A stretch of DNA of 64,000 nucleotides from contig NZ_CP010054.1 in NCBI RefSeq assembly GCF_000801315.1, positions 744,001 to 808,000 on the forward strand, in the 5' to 3' direction. The notes below the pieces were generated by a model, which was not told the origin of the DNA, did not search any database, and saw nothing but the letters and a program-made list of their open reading frames with translations. Origin of the DNA: Hymenobacter sp. DG25B (GTDB lineage: Bacteria; Bacteroidota; Bacteroidia; Cytophagales; Hymenobacteraceae). Positions 36,820-45,870 of the stretch are shown here, piece by piece (positions within the stretch are counted from its first letter, which is position 1; each line of letters begins with the position of its first letter). The translations under genes and the position numbers were made by a program.

Positions 36820-39156
36820 TTAAATATCCTGGTCGTTCAGATCCTGTAGGTCGGTCTGGTTCAGCTTCTGATCAGAAGGAATCGTGTCCCGCTGCCCACC
36901 GTAGTAGCGCGAGCAGTCTATTTCCACGCTCAGCGGTTGGGCCGGCGCGGGGAAGTCGGCGGTGCTGATGCCTATTTCCTTGTTATGGGCATACACCTGC
37001 TTCATAAACAGGCCATAAATAGGCAAGGCCAGGCGCGAGCCCTGCCCGTAGGCACCGGTGCGAAAGTGAATACTGCGGTCCTCGCCGCCCACCCACATGC
37101 CACACACCAGGTCAGGCGTCATACCCATAAACCAGCCATCGGAGTAGTTGGAGGTGGTACCGGTTTTGGCCGCAATCTGGTACGGAAACTTAAAGCCACC
37201 GCGCAGAATGATGGAGGTGCCGCCTTGCTCTTCCACGGCGCCGCGCATCATATACGTCATGAGGTAGGCCGTTTCCTCGCTCAGGGCCTCTTTGGTCTGA
37301 GGCACGAATTCGCGTAGTACATTGCCGTTTTTGTCTTCAATGCGGGTAACCATCATGGGCGCCGTCCAGACGCCTTTGTTCACGAAGGTGCTGTAGGCAC
37401 CGCTCAGCTCGTAAATGCTTACATCGGAAGAACCAAAGCCTACGGAAGGCACCGCCTCAATGGGCGAGGTAATGCCCAAACGCTTGGCGTAGGCCACCAC
37501 CGTTTCCGGCCCCAGTTTCTGCACCAGCCAGGCCGTGATGGAGTTCATGGAGCGGGCCAGAGCCTGCCGGAGCGTAAAGGTGCGCCCGCTGAATTTGCCT
37601 TCGAAGTTCTGGGGCGTATAGGCCTCCCGCCCCGCTACGGCGGGGAAGGTGGTAGCCACGTCGGGGCGCTGGTAGCAAGGCGAGTAGCCCTGGTCGATGG
37701 CAGCTACATACACGAAGGGCTTAAACGTGGAGCCCGGCTGGCGCTTGCCCTGCTTCACGTGGTCGTACTTGAAGTACTTGTAGTTGGTGCCGCCCACCCA
37801 GGCCTTAATCTGGCCGTTCAGCGGGTTCATGGCCATAAAGCCAGCGTGCAGGTAGCGCTTATAGTAAGCCAGGGAGTCCATCGGCGACATGAGCACCTCT
37901 TTCTCGCCCTTCCAGGTAAACACCTTCATCTTGTACTTCTTATTCAGATAGTACTTAATAGAATCAGGCTGGCCTTCATAGCGGGCGGCCAACGACCGGT
38001 ACCGCTCCGTGCGCTTGATGGCCGTGCTCAGGAAGTTGGGGATGAGCTTGCCGTTCTCATCGCGCCAGGGCTGCTGGCCTTTCCAATGGGCATCAAACCA
38101 CTTTTGCTGCAGCTTCATGTGGTCGGCAATGGCCGTTTCCGCATATTTCTGCATGCGGGAATCAATGGTGGTATAGATTTTCAGGCCATCGGCGTACAGG
38201 TCGTGGTCGGTTTCCTTGGCCCATTCGCGCAGCATCTTGCTTACTTCCATGCGGAAGTAGGGTGCAATGCCCTCGTTCTGGTTTTCCACCTTGTAATCGA
38301 GCTTAAGCGGCTTGGCTACCGCCGCCGTATAGGCAGGGGGCGTGATGTAGCCATACTTCTGCATCTGGCTCAGCACCCAGTTGCGCCGCTTTACGGAGCG
38401 CTCCGGGTTGCGCACCGGGTTAAACCACGAAGGGCCGTTCACCAGCCCCACCAGCAGCGCCGATTCTTCCAGTTTCAGATCCTGGGGGCGCTTATTAAAG
38501 AAGGTTTTAGCCGCTGTATGCACTCCAAAAGCATTGGAACCATACTCGGCTGTGTTTAAGTACATGCGCAGGATTTCCCGCTTGGTGTAGTTGCGCTCCA
38601 GCCGCACCGCCAAAATCCACTCTTTAGTTTTGGTGATGAGCATGCCGATACCCGGGGTTTCGTTCAGGCGGCCGTCGTTCAGGTCTTCGCGGGTGCGGAA
38701 CAGCATTTTGGCCAGCTGCTGCGTGAGCGTACTGGAACCCCGCCGAATGCGGCCGGAAGCTACGTAGTAGGGAATAGCCGCCATGCCTTTCAGGTCGATG
38801 CCCGAGTGATTTTCGAAGCGCACGTCCTCGGTAGCAATCAGCGCATCTACCAGGTTCTGGGGTAGGTCATCGTAATCAACCGGGGTGCGGTTTTCGCGGA
38901 AATACTTGCCCATCAGCACGCCATCGGCAGAATATACCTGCGAGGCCAGCTCACTCTTGGGGTTTTCCAGGGTGCGCAGGTTGGGCATGCTGCCGAACAG
39001 GTTCAGCAGGTTCACGCTAACGGCCCACACAAACACTACGGCACCCACCAGCCCCAGCACCAGCAAAACCCATAGGGTGCGGGTGAAAGCGGCAAAGCGG
39101 CCGGTACGAACCGGTTTACGGGGAGCAATTTTAGGCTTGGCAGCAGAATATGCCAT
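36820..39156 (-). CDS. Class A penicillin-binding protein (PBP1A type)
   Basis: 778 residues. One N-terminal membrane helix (about 28-50), then the glycosyltransferase-51 domain with ALIATEDVRFENHSGID and RRGSSTLTQQLAKMLF, and the transpeptidase domain with the active Ser in PGSTFKPF, the SMN motif in LARSMNSITAW and KTGTTSNYSDGW. It polymerises and cross-links peptidoglycan in the periplasm. A -7 box for it overlaps the stop codon of the upstream gene (39219-39226). Confidence 0.95.
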   Translation of the reverse strand: MAYSAAKPKIAPRKPVRTGRFAAFTRTLWVLLVLGLVGAVVFVWAVSVNLLNLFGSMPNLRTLENPKSELASQVYSADGVLMGKYFRENRTPVDYDDLPQNLVDALIATEDVRFENHSGIDLKGMAAIPYYVASGRIRRGSSTLTQQLAKMLFRTREDLNDGRLNETPGIGMLITKTKEWILAVRLERNYTKREILRMYLNTAEYGSNAFGVHTAAKTFFNKRPQDLKLEESALLVGLVNGPSWFNPVRNPERSVKRRNWVLSQMQKYGYITPPAYTAAVAKPLKLDYKVENQNEGIAPYFRMEVSKMLREWAKETDHDLYADGLKIYTTIDSRMQKYAETAIADHMKLQQKWFDAHWKGQQPWRDENGKLIPNFLSTAIKRTERYRSLAARYEGQPDSIKYYLNKKYKMKVFTWKGEKEVLMSPMDSLAYYKRYLHAGFMAMNPLNGQIKAWVGGTNYKYFKYDHVKQGKRQPGSTFKPFVYVAAIDQGYSPCYQRPDVATTFPAVAGREAYTPQNFEGKFSGRTFTLRQALARSMNSITAWLVQKLGPETVVAYAKRLGITSPIEAVPSVGFGSSDVSIYELSGAYSTFVNKGVWTAPMMVTRIEDKNGNVLREFVPQTKEALSEETAYLMTYMMRGAVEEQGGTSIILRGGFKFPYQIAAKTGTTSNYSDGWFMGMTPDLVCGMWVGGEDRSIHFRTGAYGQGSRLALPIYGLFMKQVYAHNKEIGISTADFPAPAQPLSVEIDCSRYYGGQRDTIPSDQKLNQTDLQDLNDQDI

Positions 39157-39218
39157 GGAGGATATTTAAGAAGCAAAATCAAGGGCCGGCAGCACCATCA
39201 GGTGCCAGTCCGCTGCCG

Positions 39219-39226
39219 CAAATTTA
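39219..39226 (-). promoter_or_regulatory. -7 box of the penicillin-binding protein gene
   Basis: TAAATTTG on the minus strand, followed by C. Its first three bases are the TAA stop of the upstream PorW/SprE-like gene. The start codon of the downstream gene is 62 bases further. No TTG is seen at -33. Confidence 0.5.
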
Positions 39227-42181
39227 CGGACGATAAACTTGCTGGTAAAAACGGAGGTACTCTTCCACATCCTTACGCTGGAGCAGCACCGGTATATTCT
39301 CAATACCTACTATCAGGGTTTGGTAACCCACGCCCCGCAGGCGGCCCAGCGGGCTCTGGGGGCCGCGCAGTTTCAGCCCGTAGCTCTGGGCCACTTTAGC
39401 TCCGGCCAATGGCTGCACCACAATCAGCGACAAAGAATCATTCAGACTCTGGGGCTGCACCTGCAGGTTGCTGGCGCGATAAAAACGGTTGTTATAGGTG
39501 CCCAGCTGCCCCGGTAAATCCTTCAGCAAAGGAGAGTTTTTACTCACTACCAGCACTACCGCATGGGCGCCATTGGTGCCGGCCGCATAAGGAGAGGCGG
39601 GAACGGGTGGAGGCGCAGTGGCAACCGTAGTCGGGGCAGCAGGCGCATTGCCTGGCGCAGCCGGCGGAACTCCAGCCCGCGTAGCCTTGGCAGAATCAGG
39701 CGCGGCAACGGGTTTTGCTGGCGCGGAAGCAGGAGTAGTCAGTGCCTTAGCAGCTGGCGCCGCAGAAGTAGTTGGCGCCGGCGGCGTAGCAGAACCGGGC
39801 GCGGCGGTGGGGGCCGTTATGCCCGGCGTAGGGTCATTATTGAAAATCCGCAGCTTGTTGTCTACCTCACCCGGGCGGAAATAAGAAATGGAAGGCTTTT
39901 GGGCCGAAGCCAGCGCCCCGGGCAGCTGGCCTTGCTCGTAGCGGGTAAAGGTGGCCAGCAGTTCCTGCGCATCGGGGGCCAGGGGGCTATTGGGGTAGGT
40001 TTTCAGGAAGCGCTCTACCTGCGGCTTGGTGGTAGCGGGAGCCTGGGTGCGGAGCGCCAACAGCAAATCCATATAAGCCAGCCGGTCGGTGTAGTCACTT
40101 TCCGGATACTTTTTGCGGGTGCGAGCCAGCACGGCGCCGGCCTTTTTAAACTCCTGCTTTTTATAGAAGGTGAAAGCTGAATCCAGCTGTACGCTCACCC
40201 CGGCATTGGCCACCGACATGCGGCGCAGATATTCCGGGTCGGCAACCAGCCGGGCGTAGGAAGTGGTGGGGTATTCCTGCCGCAGACGTTGGGCGTAGGT
40301 TTCAGCCTTGGTGTCCTGCTTATCACGGTAGAGCAGGTACAGGCCGTAATACACCTCCGGCACGTGGCCGCTGCGCGGGAAGCGGCTCAGAAGGGTTTCG
40401 TACGTGGTAATGGCGCGGTCGGGCTCTTTCAGCTGTTGGTTGTAGATGGCGCCTAAAGCAAATAAGGCTTCTTCAATCTGTTTGTTGGAGGCGGCCAACT
40501 GATCAGCGGTGGTGGGCACGTTCTTTTGATATTGCGCCACCAATGCCGTAAGCTGCGCGGCCGGATCGGCCGCGGCCGTGTTGACCACCGTGGCATCGGT
40601 GCCGGCTATGGATACCGGCACGTTGCCGCCCTGGTTGGTAACCGGAGAGGTATTGGCCTGGCTACTGATGCGCCAGTTATCCTGCAGCTGGCGGTTGCCC
40701 CAGCGGCGCACAAACTCAGAGCGGGCCGTGCTCATGGCGGTGGGGTTATCAAAATACCACTGGGCGCCGGTGTTGCTGGCCGTAAAAGCCAGCGGGTCAA
40801 TATCAGGGTTGCCGCTGCGTACATCACTGATGCCGGTGGCCGTCTGGCGTTGCTCCTGCCGGGCTTGCTGCGCGGCCAACCGCTCTTCGGCCTGGCGGCG
40901 CGTGGTTAATTCCGTCTGGGCGTAAGCAGTCAGGCGGGTGCGCAGGGCGGCGGTATCCAGGCGGGCCAGCATTTGCAGGCTGTCCTGGGTGGTCACGATG
41001 TTGAGCTGGTTGGCAAATTCCTTCAGAATGCTGGCGCGCTCGGCCAAGGCCGCGTAGTCCTGGGCTTCGCGGGGCAGCATCTGCATGGTGCTGTCGTAGT
41101 AAGCCGCCGCCAGCGAGTAGCGCTGCAGATTATCGTAGTAGATGCGCCCGGCCAGCAGATAGGTATAGCCTTTCTGCGCCCGGTTGGGGCCGGCGGCTCT
41201 GGCCGATTGCTCCAGCAAGGCTATGGCTTCCGGATAATGCTGCTGGCGGTATTGCAGCCGGGCCATTTCGTAATAAATCTTGTCGCGGTACTCGGTGTTC
41301 TTGCCGTCCTTCAGCAGCCGGGCAAAGTATTTATCCAGGCGGGCCTTATCGGTGGTGTTCAGGTCCGAGACCTGGCCCAGCATCAGCTTGGAGAAGAAGT
41401 CCAGCTCATAGGGTGGGTTGCGCTTCAGAATCTGGTTGAGCTGGGCGTAGGCCTGCTTATCGTTGCCGGTAGCCTGATAGAGCTGCGCCAGAATGTAGCG
41501 CGTGCGGGAGCGTTCATCCTTCGGCTTTATATAAGGTATGGCCTTCTCCAGATTCTCAATGGCCAGGGGCTGATTGTCGGTCAGCAGGTAATACTGGGCC
41601 CGCGTCAGGAACAGCTCCCGGGCATTCACCTCCGTACCTTTCTCTTTGTCCAGAATATCGGATACGGCCGCGGCGCTTTCGTATTCCTTAGTAGCCAGGA
41701 AAGTGCGCATCAGCCAGATCAGGGCCTCGTGGCGGGCGTTGGGGTCTTTGCTGGTGGTATTAACGTACTTAAACGTCTTGGCGGCGTCTTCAAACTCCCG
41801 CTTGTAGTAGCGGGCCTTGCCAATGAGGATGTAGCTGTCGTCGGTCCAGTCGCTGGCCGCGTGGTGCTGAATGGGGATGGATGCTTTCTTGATGATATCC
41901 TCCATATCCGTGGCCAGCTGGGTGGCCGTCACGGAATCTACTACCGGCAGCAGCGGCAGAATGCGGTTATAGTCGTTGTTGCGGGACTTGTAGAGGCTGG
42001 CCTCCGTGGCGCGGAGCTTCTCGCGGCCCAGAAAGTAGGCGTTGTCGCGGGCGGCTATATTCTGATAGGTGCGCCCTACCACCGAGGTACGCTCGCCGGA
42101 GGAGCAAGCCTGCAGGCAGGCCAGCAGCAGAGCCAGTGCCAGCGGGGCAGAGAAAAGACGTAGAGGCAAATAATTTGTCAA
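39224..42181 (-). CDS. PorW/SprE-like TPR lipoprotein of the T9SS
   Basis: 985 residues if it starts at the TTG at 42181; the frame is open to 42370, but only the TTG start puts a lipoprotein signal (lipobox LQAC) at the N-terminus. The mature protein is a long series of TPR-like helices (about 25-560 and 600-790), a Pro/Ala/Thr-rich low-complexity linker (about 800-880) and a C-terminal domain of about 100 residues with KNSPLLKDLPGQLGTYNNRF. This architecture fits PorW/SprE, which joins the GldK/N ring to the translocon. It lies 4.4 kb from gldN on the opposite strand. Confidence 0.82.
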   Translation of the reverse strand: MTNYLPLRLFSAPLALALLLACLQACSSGERTSVVGRTYQNIAARDNAYFLGREKLRATEASLYKSRNNDYNRILPLLPVVDSVTATQLATDMEDIIKKASIPIQHHAASDWTDDSYILIGKARYYKREFEDAAKTFKYVNTTSKDPNARHEALIWLMRTFLATKEYESAAAVSDILDKEKGTEVNARELFLTRAQYYLLTDNQPLAIENLEKAIPYIKPKDERSRTRYILAQLYQATGNDKQAYAQLNQILKRNPPYELDFFSKLMLGQVSDLNTTDKARLDKYFARLLKDGKNTEYRDKIYYEMARLQYRQQHYPEAIALLEQSARAAGPNRAQKGYTYLLAGRIYYDNLQRYSLAAAYYDSTMQMLPREAQDYAALAERASILKEFANQLNIVTTQDSLQMLARLDTAALRTRLTAYAQTELTTRRQAEERLAAQQARQEQRQTATGISDVRSGNPDIDPLAFTASNTGAQWYFDNPTAMSTARSEFVRRWGNRQLQDNWRISSQANTSPVTNQGGNVPVSIAGTDATVVNTAAADPAAQLTALVAQYQKNVPTTADQLAASNKQIEEALFALGAIYNQQLKEPDRAITTYETLLSRFPRSGHVPEVYYGLYLLYRDKQDTKAETYAQRLRQEYPTTSYARLVADPEYLRRMSVANAGVSVQLDSAFTFYKKQEFKKAGAVLARTRKKYPESDYTDRLAYMDLLLALRTQAPATTKPQVERFLKTYPNSPLAPDAQELLATFTRYEQGQLPGALASAQKPSISYFRPGEVDNKLRIFNNDPTPGITAPTAAPGSATPPAPTTSAAPAAKALTTPASAPAKPVAAPDSAKATRAGVPPAAPGNAPAAPTTVATAPPPVPASPYAAGTNGAHAVVLVVSKNSPLLKDLPGQLGTYNNRFYRASNLQVQPQSLNDSLSLIVVQPLAGAKVAQSYGLKLRGPQSPLGRLRGVGYQTLIVGIENIPVLLQRKDVEEYLRFYQQVYRP

Positions 42182-42388
42182 AACGGCGGGATAGGCAGTA
42201 GGCAAAAGAAAAACGCATTCCGGCGGCCGATTCGTTCGGCAGCGCGCGGGAGGTATCTTGCACAACGCAGCACTTCGGGTAAAATTACGGGAAATTCCCG
42301 GCCACGGCTGTTTGTTCTGCTCCGTATAAGAGAGGAGCCCATTCAGCAGCTCATAAAACCATTTTCTCACCTTCTACTTCCTTATAAT

Positions 42389-42622
42389 ATGGCCGAGCAG
42401 TTGCCCCCTGAGCCTCCCAAGCCCGCATCGGATAAAATGCGCACCGTAGGCAAGTATTCCGGGCTGGGTATTCAAATGCTGGCCACCATTGGCCTGAGCA
42501 CCTGGCTGGGCGTGTGGCTGGATGGCCGCTTCGGGAGCGGACCCTGGGGTACGGTGGGGCTCACCCTGCTGGGCGTGTTTCTGGCTATGTATCAGGTTAT
42601 CCGTTCCGTGTCGGAGAAATAG
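42389..42622 (+). CDS. AtpZ/AtpI-family protein
   Basis: 77 residues with two membrane helices (about 25-45 and 52-70), separated by a short loop with GVWLDGRFGSG. This size and pattern match the AtpZ/AtpI accessory proteins at the head of F-ATPase operons, which help magnesium transport or c-ring assembly. First gene of the atp cluster; divergent from the PorW-like gene. Confidence 0.8.
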   Translation: MAEQLPPEPPKPASDKMRTVGKYSGLGIQMLATIGLSTWLGVWLDGRFGSGPWGTVGLTLLGVFLAMYQVIRSVSEK

Positions 42623-42675
42623 GGGAGAAGTGGAGTTGTTATAAGCGGGCGGTACCAGACTGTGGCGTTACGTGC

Positions 42676-42683
42676 TACCTTTG
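42676..42683 (+). promoter_or_regulatory. -7 promoter box inside the atp cluster
   Basis: TACCTTTG followed by C, as in the strong promoter at 23387. It overlaps the apparent GTG start (42672) of the next reading frame, which argues that translation of that gene starts further downstream. Confidence 0.5.
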
Positions 42684-42710
42684 CGCCTCACTTGTGAACA
42701 CCACCCCGCT

Positions 42711-43118
42711 TTGCTTCGATTTTTCCGCAACCTTCTGCTGCTGATTCTGCTGCTTTATGGCACGGCTTATTTGCTGAATGCCCGCTACGGCACGCAGGTT
42801 ATTCACCCGTTGGCCGGCTACATTCTGGGCTATTTTGCGGTGCTCACGGCTATTATCTATTGGGTAACGGCCCGGTTGGTAAAAGCCAGCCCCGATAATT
42901 TTATGTCGGCCTATTTTGGCTCCATGGTGCTGCGCATGCTGCTATCCATGGGCCTGGTGCTGGTGTATCTATATAAAGGAGGCGCACACGAGGGTATGGG
43001 TACGTATACCTTCCTGGGCGCCTTCTTTATTGGGTATTTTCTCTTTACGGGGTTTGAAGTCTGGAGCGTTCTGACTAACTTGCGCCCGTTTTCAAAACCG
43101 GGGGAGCCCACCGTTTAA
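42711..43118 (+). CDS. AtpI-like small membrane protein
   Basis: About 136 residues with four membrane helices (first LLLLILLLYGTAYLL, last FLGAFFIGYFLFTGFEVW). Placement between atpZ and atpB suggests an AtpI-like assembly factor; the sequence itself is not conserved enough to prove it. The frame could start at GTG 42672, but a -7 promoter box covers that codon, so I chose the TTG at 42711, some 28 bases after the box. Confidence 0.65.
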   Translation: MLRFFRNLLLLILLLYGTAYLLNARYGTQVIHPLAGYILGYFAVLTAIIYWVTARLVKASPDNFMSAYFGSMVLRMLLSMGLVLVYLYKGGAHEGMGTYTFLGAFFIGYFLFTGFEVWSVLTNLRPFSKPGEPTV

Positions 43119-43151
43119 GTACCTCCCGAATCCCACCCTAAGGTCTTCTGA

Positions 43152-44228
43152 ATGAAGCGCTTACTGATAGCCCTCTTCTGCATTCTTACGCTTCCTGTTT
43201 TTGCCCAAGAGCAAACGGCTTCCGTCCACGAGGCTACCAAAGAAGAAGGCTTCAATGCCGGCGAGATGATTCTTCATCACGTAGGCGACTCGCACGAGTG
43301 GCATTTCTTTGGGGAAGCAAACGAAGGTGCCCACTTCACCTTGCCGCTGCCCGTTATTGCTTACCGCGCGGGCCACGGCCTGTCGGTTTTCTCCTCGCAT
43401 CACCTGTACCCCGAGGGTACCGTGCACGATGGTCTGAAGCTGGAGCATGAGCAGCTGGAGTCCGCAGACGGCACCGAGGTGCACGACTTCTCCATCACCA
43501 AGAACGTAGCTTCCATGCTGCTGAGCGTGGCCCTGCTGCTGTTCGTGTTCTTCTCCGTGGCCGCAGGCTACCGCAAGAACCACGGCCAGGCCCCCCGCGG
43601 CATCCAGTCGTTCTTTGAGCCCGTTATTGTATTTGTGCGCGACGAGGTAGCCAAGAAGGCCATTGGCCCGAAGTACGAGAAGTATCTACCTTACCTGCTG
43701 ACTATCTTCTTCTTCATCTGGTTCAACAACCTGATGGGTTTGCTGCCCGGTGCTGCCAACCTGACCGGCAATCTGGCCGTTACCTTCCTGTTTGCCTTTA
43801 TTACGCTGCTCATCACCACGTTCAGCTCTAATAAATACTACTGGTCGCACATTTTCTGGACGCCCGGTGTTCCGCTGTGGCTGCGCCCCATCATGATTCC
43901 GGTGGAACTGATTGGCGTAATCTCGAAGCCCTTCTCCCTGATGGTTCGACTGTTTGCCAATATCACGGCCGGTCACATCATCATTCTGAGCTTCATTTCC
44001 CTGATTTTTATCTTCAATACTATTGGCATTGCGCCGCTATCCATTGCCTTCGGCCTGTTTATTAATGTGCTGGAGCTGCTGGTAGCCATTCTGCAGGCCT
44101 ACATCTTCACCCTGCTAACGGCCATGTACATCGGTGGCGCCGTGGAAGAACACCACGACCACGATTACGGCATTGGCGGTGATGATGCCGATGCGCCACT
44201 GCACGTAAGCGGTAGCCACGGTCACTAA
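43152..44228 (+). CDS. atpB: F0F1 ATP synthase subunit a
   Basis: 358 residues. Unlike proteobacterial subunit a it starts with a cleavable-looking signal peptide (to about 19, PVFAQ) and a His/Glu-rich periplasmic part of about 95 residues, the form usual in Bacteroidota. Five to six membrane helices follow. The essential Arg is R266 in SLMVRLFANITAGH. With the c-ring it makes the proton path. It ends in a His/Asp-rich tail (EEHHDHDYGIGGDDAD). Confidence 0.95.
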   Translation: MKRLLIALFCILTLPVFAQEQTASVHEATKEEGFNAGEMILHHVGDSHEWHFFGEANEGAHFTLPLPVIAYRAGHGLSVFSSHHLYPEGTVHDGLKLEHEQLESADGTEVHDFSITKNVASMLLSVALLLFVFFSVAAGYRKNHGQAPRGIQSFFEPVIVFVRDEVAKKAIGPKYEKYLPYLLTIFFFIWFNNLMGLLPGAANLTGNLAVTFLFAFITLLITTFSSNKYYWSHIFWTPGVPLWLRPIMIPVELIGVISKPFSLMVRLFANITAGHIIILSFISLIFIFNTIGIAPLSIAFGLFINVLELLVAILQAYIFTLLTAMYIGGAVEEHHDHDYGIGGDDADAPLHVSGSHGH

Positions 44229-44290
44229 GCACCAAATTCCCCCTTATTTTTCTTTGTTTTTTCTCACACATTCCTCAAAATCTTTGTCTT

Positions 44291-44551
44291 ATGCTGCTCT
44301 CTCTGTTGCTGCAGGTTGTTAATGCTGTTGGTCTGGCTGTAATGGGTGCCGGTATCGGTGCCGGTCTGGCTATTCTGGGTGCTGGTCTGGGTATCGGCCG
44401 CATCGGTGGCTCGGCTATGGAAGCCATCGGCCGTCAGCCGGAAGCCTCCGGCAAAATCCAGACTGCTATGCTGATCGTAGCCGCTCTGGTAGAAGGTGCT
44501 GCTCTGTTCGCAGTAGTAGTTTGCCTGCTGATTGCCCTGAAGCTTCAGTAG
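44291..44551 (+). CDS. atpE: F0F1 ATP synthase subunit c
   Basis: 86 residues, two membrane helices joined by the polar loop with GRQPEASGK. The ion-binding carboxylate is Glu68 in ALVEGAALF. The first helix is Gly-rich (GAGIGAGLAILGAGLGIG). I see no Gln in the first helix at the place used in sodium-type rings, so protons are the likely ion. It is followed by a terminator-like hairpin before atpF. Confidence 0.96.
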   Translation: MLLSLLLQVVNAVGLAVMGAGIGAGLAILGAGLGIGRIGGSAMEAIGRQPEASGKIQTAMLIVAALVEGAALFAVVVCLLIALKLQ

Positions 44552-44561
44552 AGAACCTGCA

Positions 44562-44620
44562 AAACCCGATACACCGGCCGGGCTAGTTTCTAGTCCGGCC
44601 GGTTCGTCGGGTTTGCGTTT
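44562..44620 (+). terminator. Terminator-like hairpin between atpE and atpF
   Basis: A 25-bp stem with four mismatches (44562-44586 with 44590-44614) and a 3-base loop, followed by a T-rich stretch. It sits within an operon, so it probably attenuates or stabilises transcripts and lets the c subunit be made in excess. Confidence 0.7.
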
Positions 44621-44704
44621 TCTTTGGGTTGTGGCGGCCGGATTCTCCGGTAATTCAACCCCTGGAGTTCACGGCCGATTATTCACCGATTTAGCTGAGC
44701 ATCC

Positions 44705-45196
44705 ATGCTTACCAACCCTAGTATTGGCCTGCTGTTCTGGCAGCTGGTCATCTTCCTGATCCTTCTCTTCCTGCTCACCAAATTCGCTTGGAAGCCTATC
44801 CTCAGCTCGCTGAAGGAGCGGGAAAACTCCATCGAAGGTGCTCTGCGCATGGCCGACCAGGCCAAGCTGGAAATGCAGCTGCTGAAAGCCGGCAACGAAA
44901 AGCTGCTGGCTGAAGCGCGCCTGGAGCGCGACAACATTCTGAAGGAGGCATCAGCTATTGCTACCCAGCAAATTGAAGATGCCAAAAACAAGGCTTCGGA
45001 AGAAGGCCAGCGCCTGATTTCGCAAGCCCGCGAAGCCATCCAGAATGAGAAGAATGCTGCTCTGGCCGAAGTGAAAAACACGGCTGCGCAACTGTCCATT
45101 GATATTGCGGAGCGCATTCTGCGCCGCGAGCTGACGGATGCCTCGGCACAAACTCAGCTGGTGGATTCGTACCTGAAGGAAGTAAAATTGAATTAG
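44705..45196 (+). CDS. atpF: F0F1 ATP synthase subunit b
   Basis: 163 residues. One N-terminal membrane helix (about 7-27, LLFWQLVIFLILLFLLTKFA) then WKPILSSLKERENSIEGAL and a long charged coiled coil. It forms the peripheral stalk. An inverted repeat separates it from atpH. Confidence 0.95.
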   Translation: MLTNPSIGLLFWQLVIFLILLFLLTKFAWKPILSSLKERENSIEGALRMADQAKLEMQLLKAGNEKLLAEARLERDNILKEASAIATQQIEDAKNKASEEGQRLISQAREAIQNEKNAALAEVKNTAAQLSIDIAERILRRELTDASAQTQLVDSYLKEVKLN

Positions 45197-45212
45197 TCTG
45201 TTGGGGGTTGTT

Positions 45213-45300
45213 GGTTTTCAGTTGTCAGTTGCCCGGGTAGTACAGCCGGGCATCAACAGCTAAAAACTGGCAACTGACAACTATCAACTGACAACTGAAA
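45213..45300. repeat. Inverted repeat between atpF and atpH
   Basis: The left arm GTTTTCAGTTGTCAGTTGCC-like segment (from 45213) is matched by a right arm containing GGCAACTGACAAC and a second copy ACAACTGAAA (to 45300). A small stem (CCCGG...CCGGG) sits in the middle. It fills the 107-base gap. Confidence 0.7.
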
Positions 45301-45303
45301 TCA

Positions 45304-45864
45304 ATGTCTGAACAACGAGTTGCCTCCCGTTACGCTAAGTCGCTGCTAGATCTGGCAGAGGAGCGTGGGACGCTGGCCCAGGTGAAAGAGGACATGGATC
45401 TGTTCAGCAAAACGCTGGAGGAGAACCGTGACCTGCGCCTGTTGCTGCGTAACCCCATCGTCAAGCACGACAAGAAGCTCGCTATTCTGCGGGCCATATT
45501 TGGGGGCAAGGTGTCGGAACTGACTGAGAAGTTCCTCACCATCGTTACCCAGAAAAACCGCGAAAGCGCACTGGAATTTATTGGCTCCGAGTTTCGCAGC
45601 CAGTACAATCTGCTGCGTGGTGTGCAGGTAGCCGAGGTGATTACGGCCACCCCGCTCACGCCCGCGCTGCGCGCGGAAGTGGAACAGCTGGTTCGCCAGC
45701 AAGCCGGCCTCCAGCAGGTCGAACTCACCGAGAAAATCGATGCCTCGCTCATTGGCGGCTTTGTGCTGCGCGTGGGCGACCGGCAGATCGACGACTCGGT
45801 ACGTCACCGCCTGCGCAAGCTGCGCAGCGAATTCTCTAAGAACCCCTACCAACCCCAACTATAA
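45304..45864 (+). CDS. atpH: F0F1 ATP synthase subunit delta
   Basis: 186 residues. N-terminal helical domain starting RVASRYAKSLLDLAEE, and the C-terminal signature LIGGFVLRVGDRQIDDSVRHRL. It links the peripheral stalk to the alpha subunits. atpA follows seven bases later. Confidence 0.95.
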   Translation: MSEQRVASRYAKSLLDLAEERGTLAQVKEDMDLFSKTLEENRDLRLLLRNPIVKHDKKLAILRAIFGGKVSELTEKFLTIVTQKNRESALEFIGSEFRSQYNLLRGVQVAEVITATPLTPALRAEVEQLVRQQAGLQQVELTEKIDASLIGGFVLRVGDRQIDDSVRHRLRKLRSEFSKNPYQPQL

Positions 45865-45870
45865 CCCACC

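Noticed and set aside
40973..42163. 396-residue plus-strand frame opposite the PorW/SprE-like gene
   Set aside because: Val/Gln/Gly-rich shadow; the minus-strand frame has a lipobox and TPR pattern.
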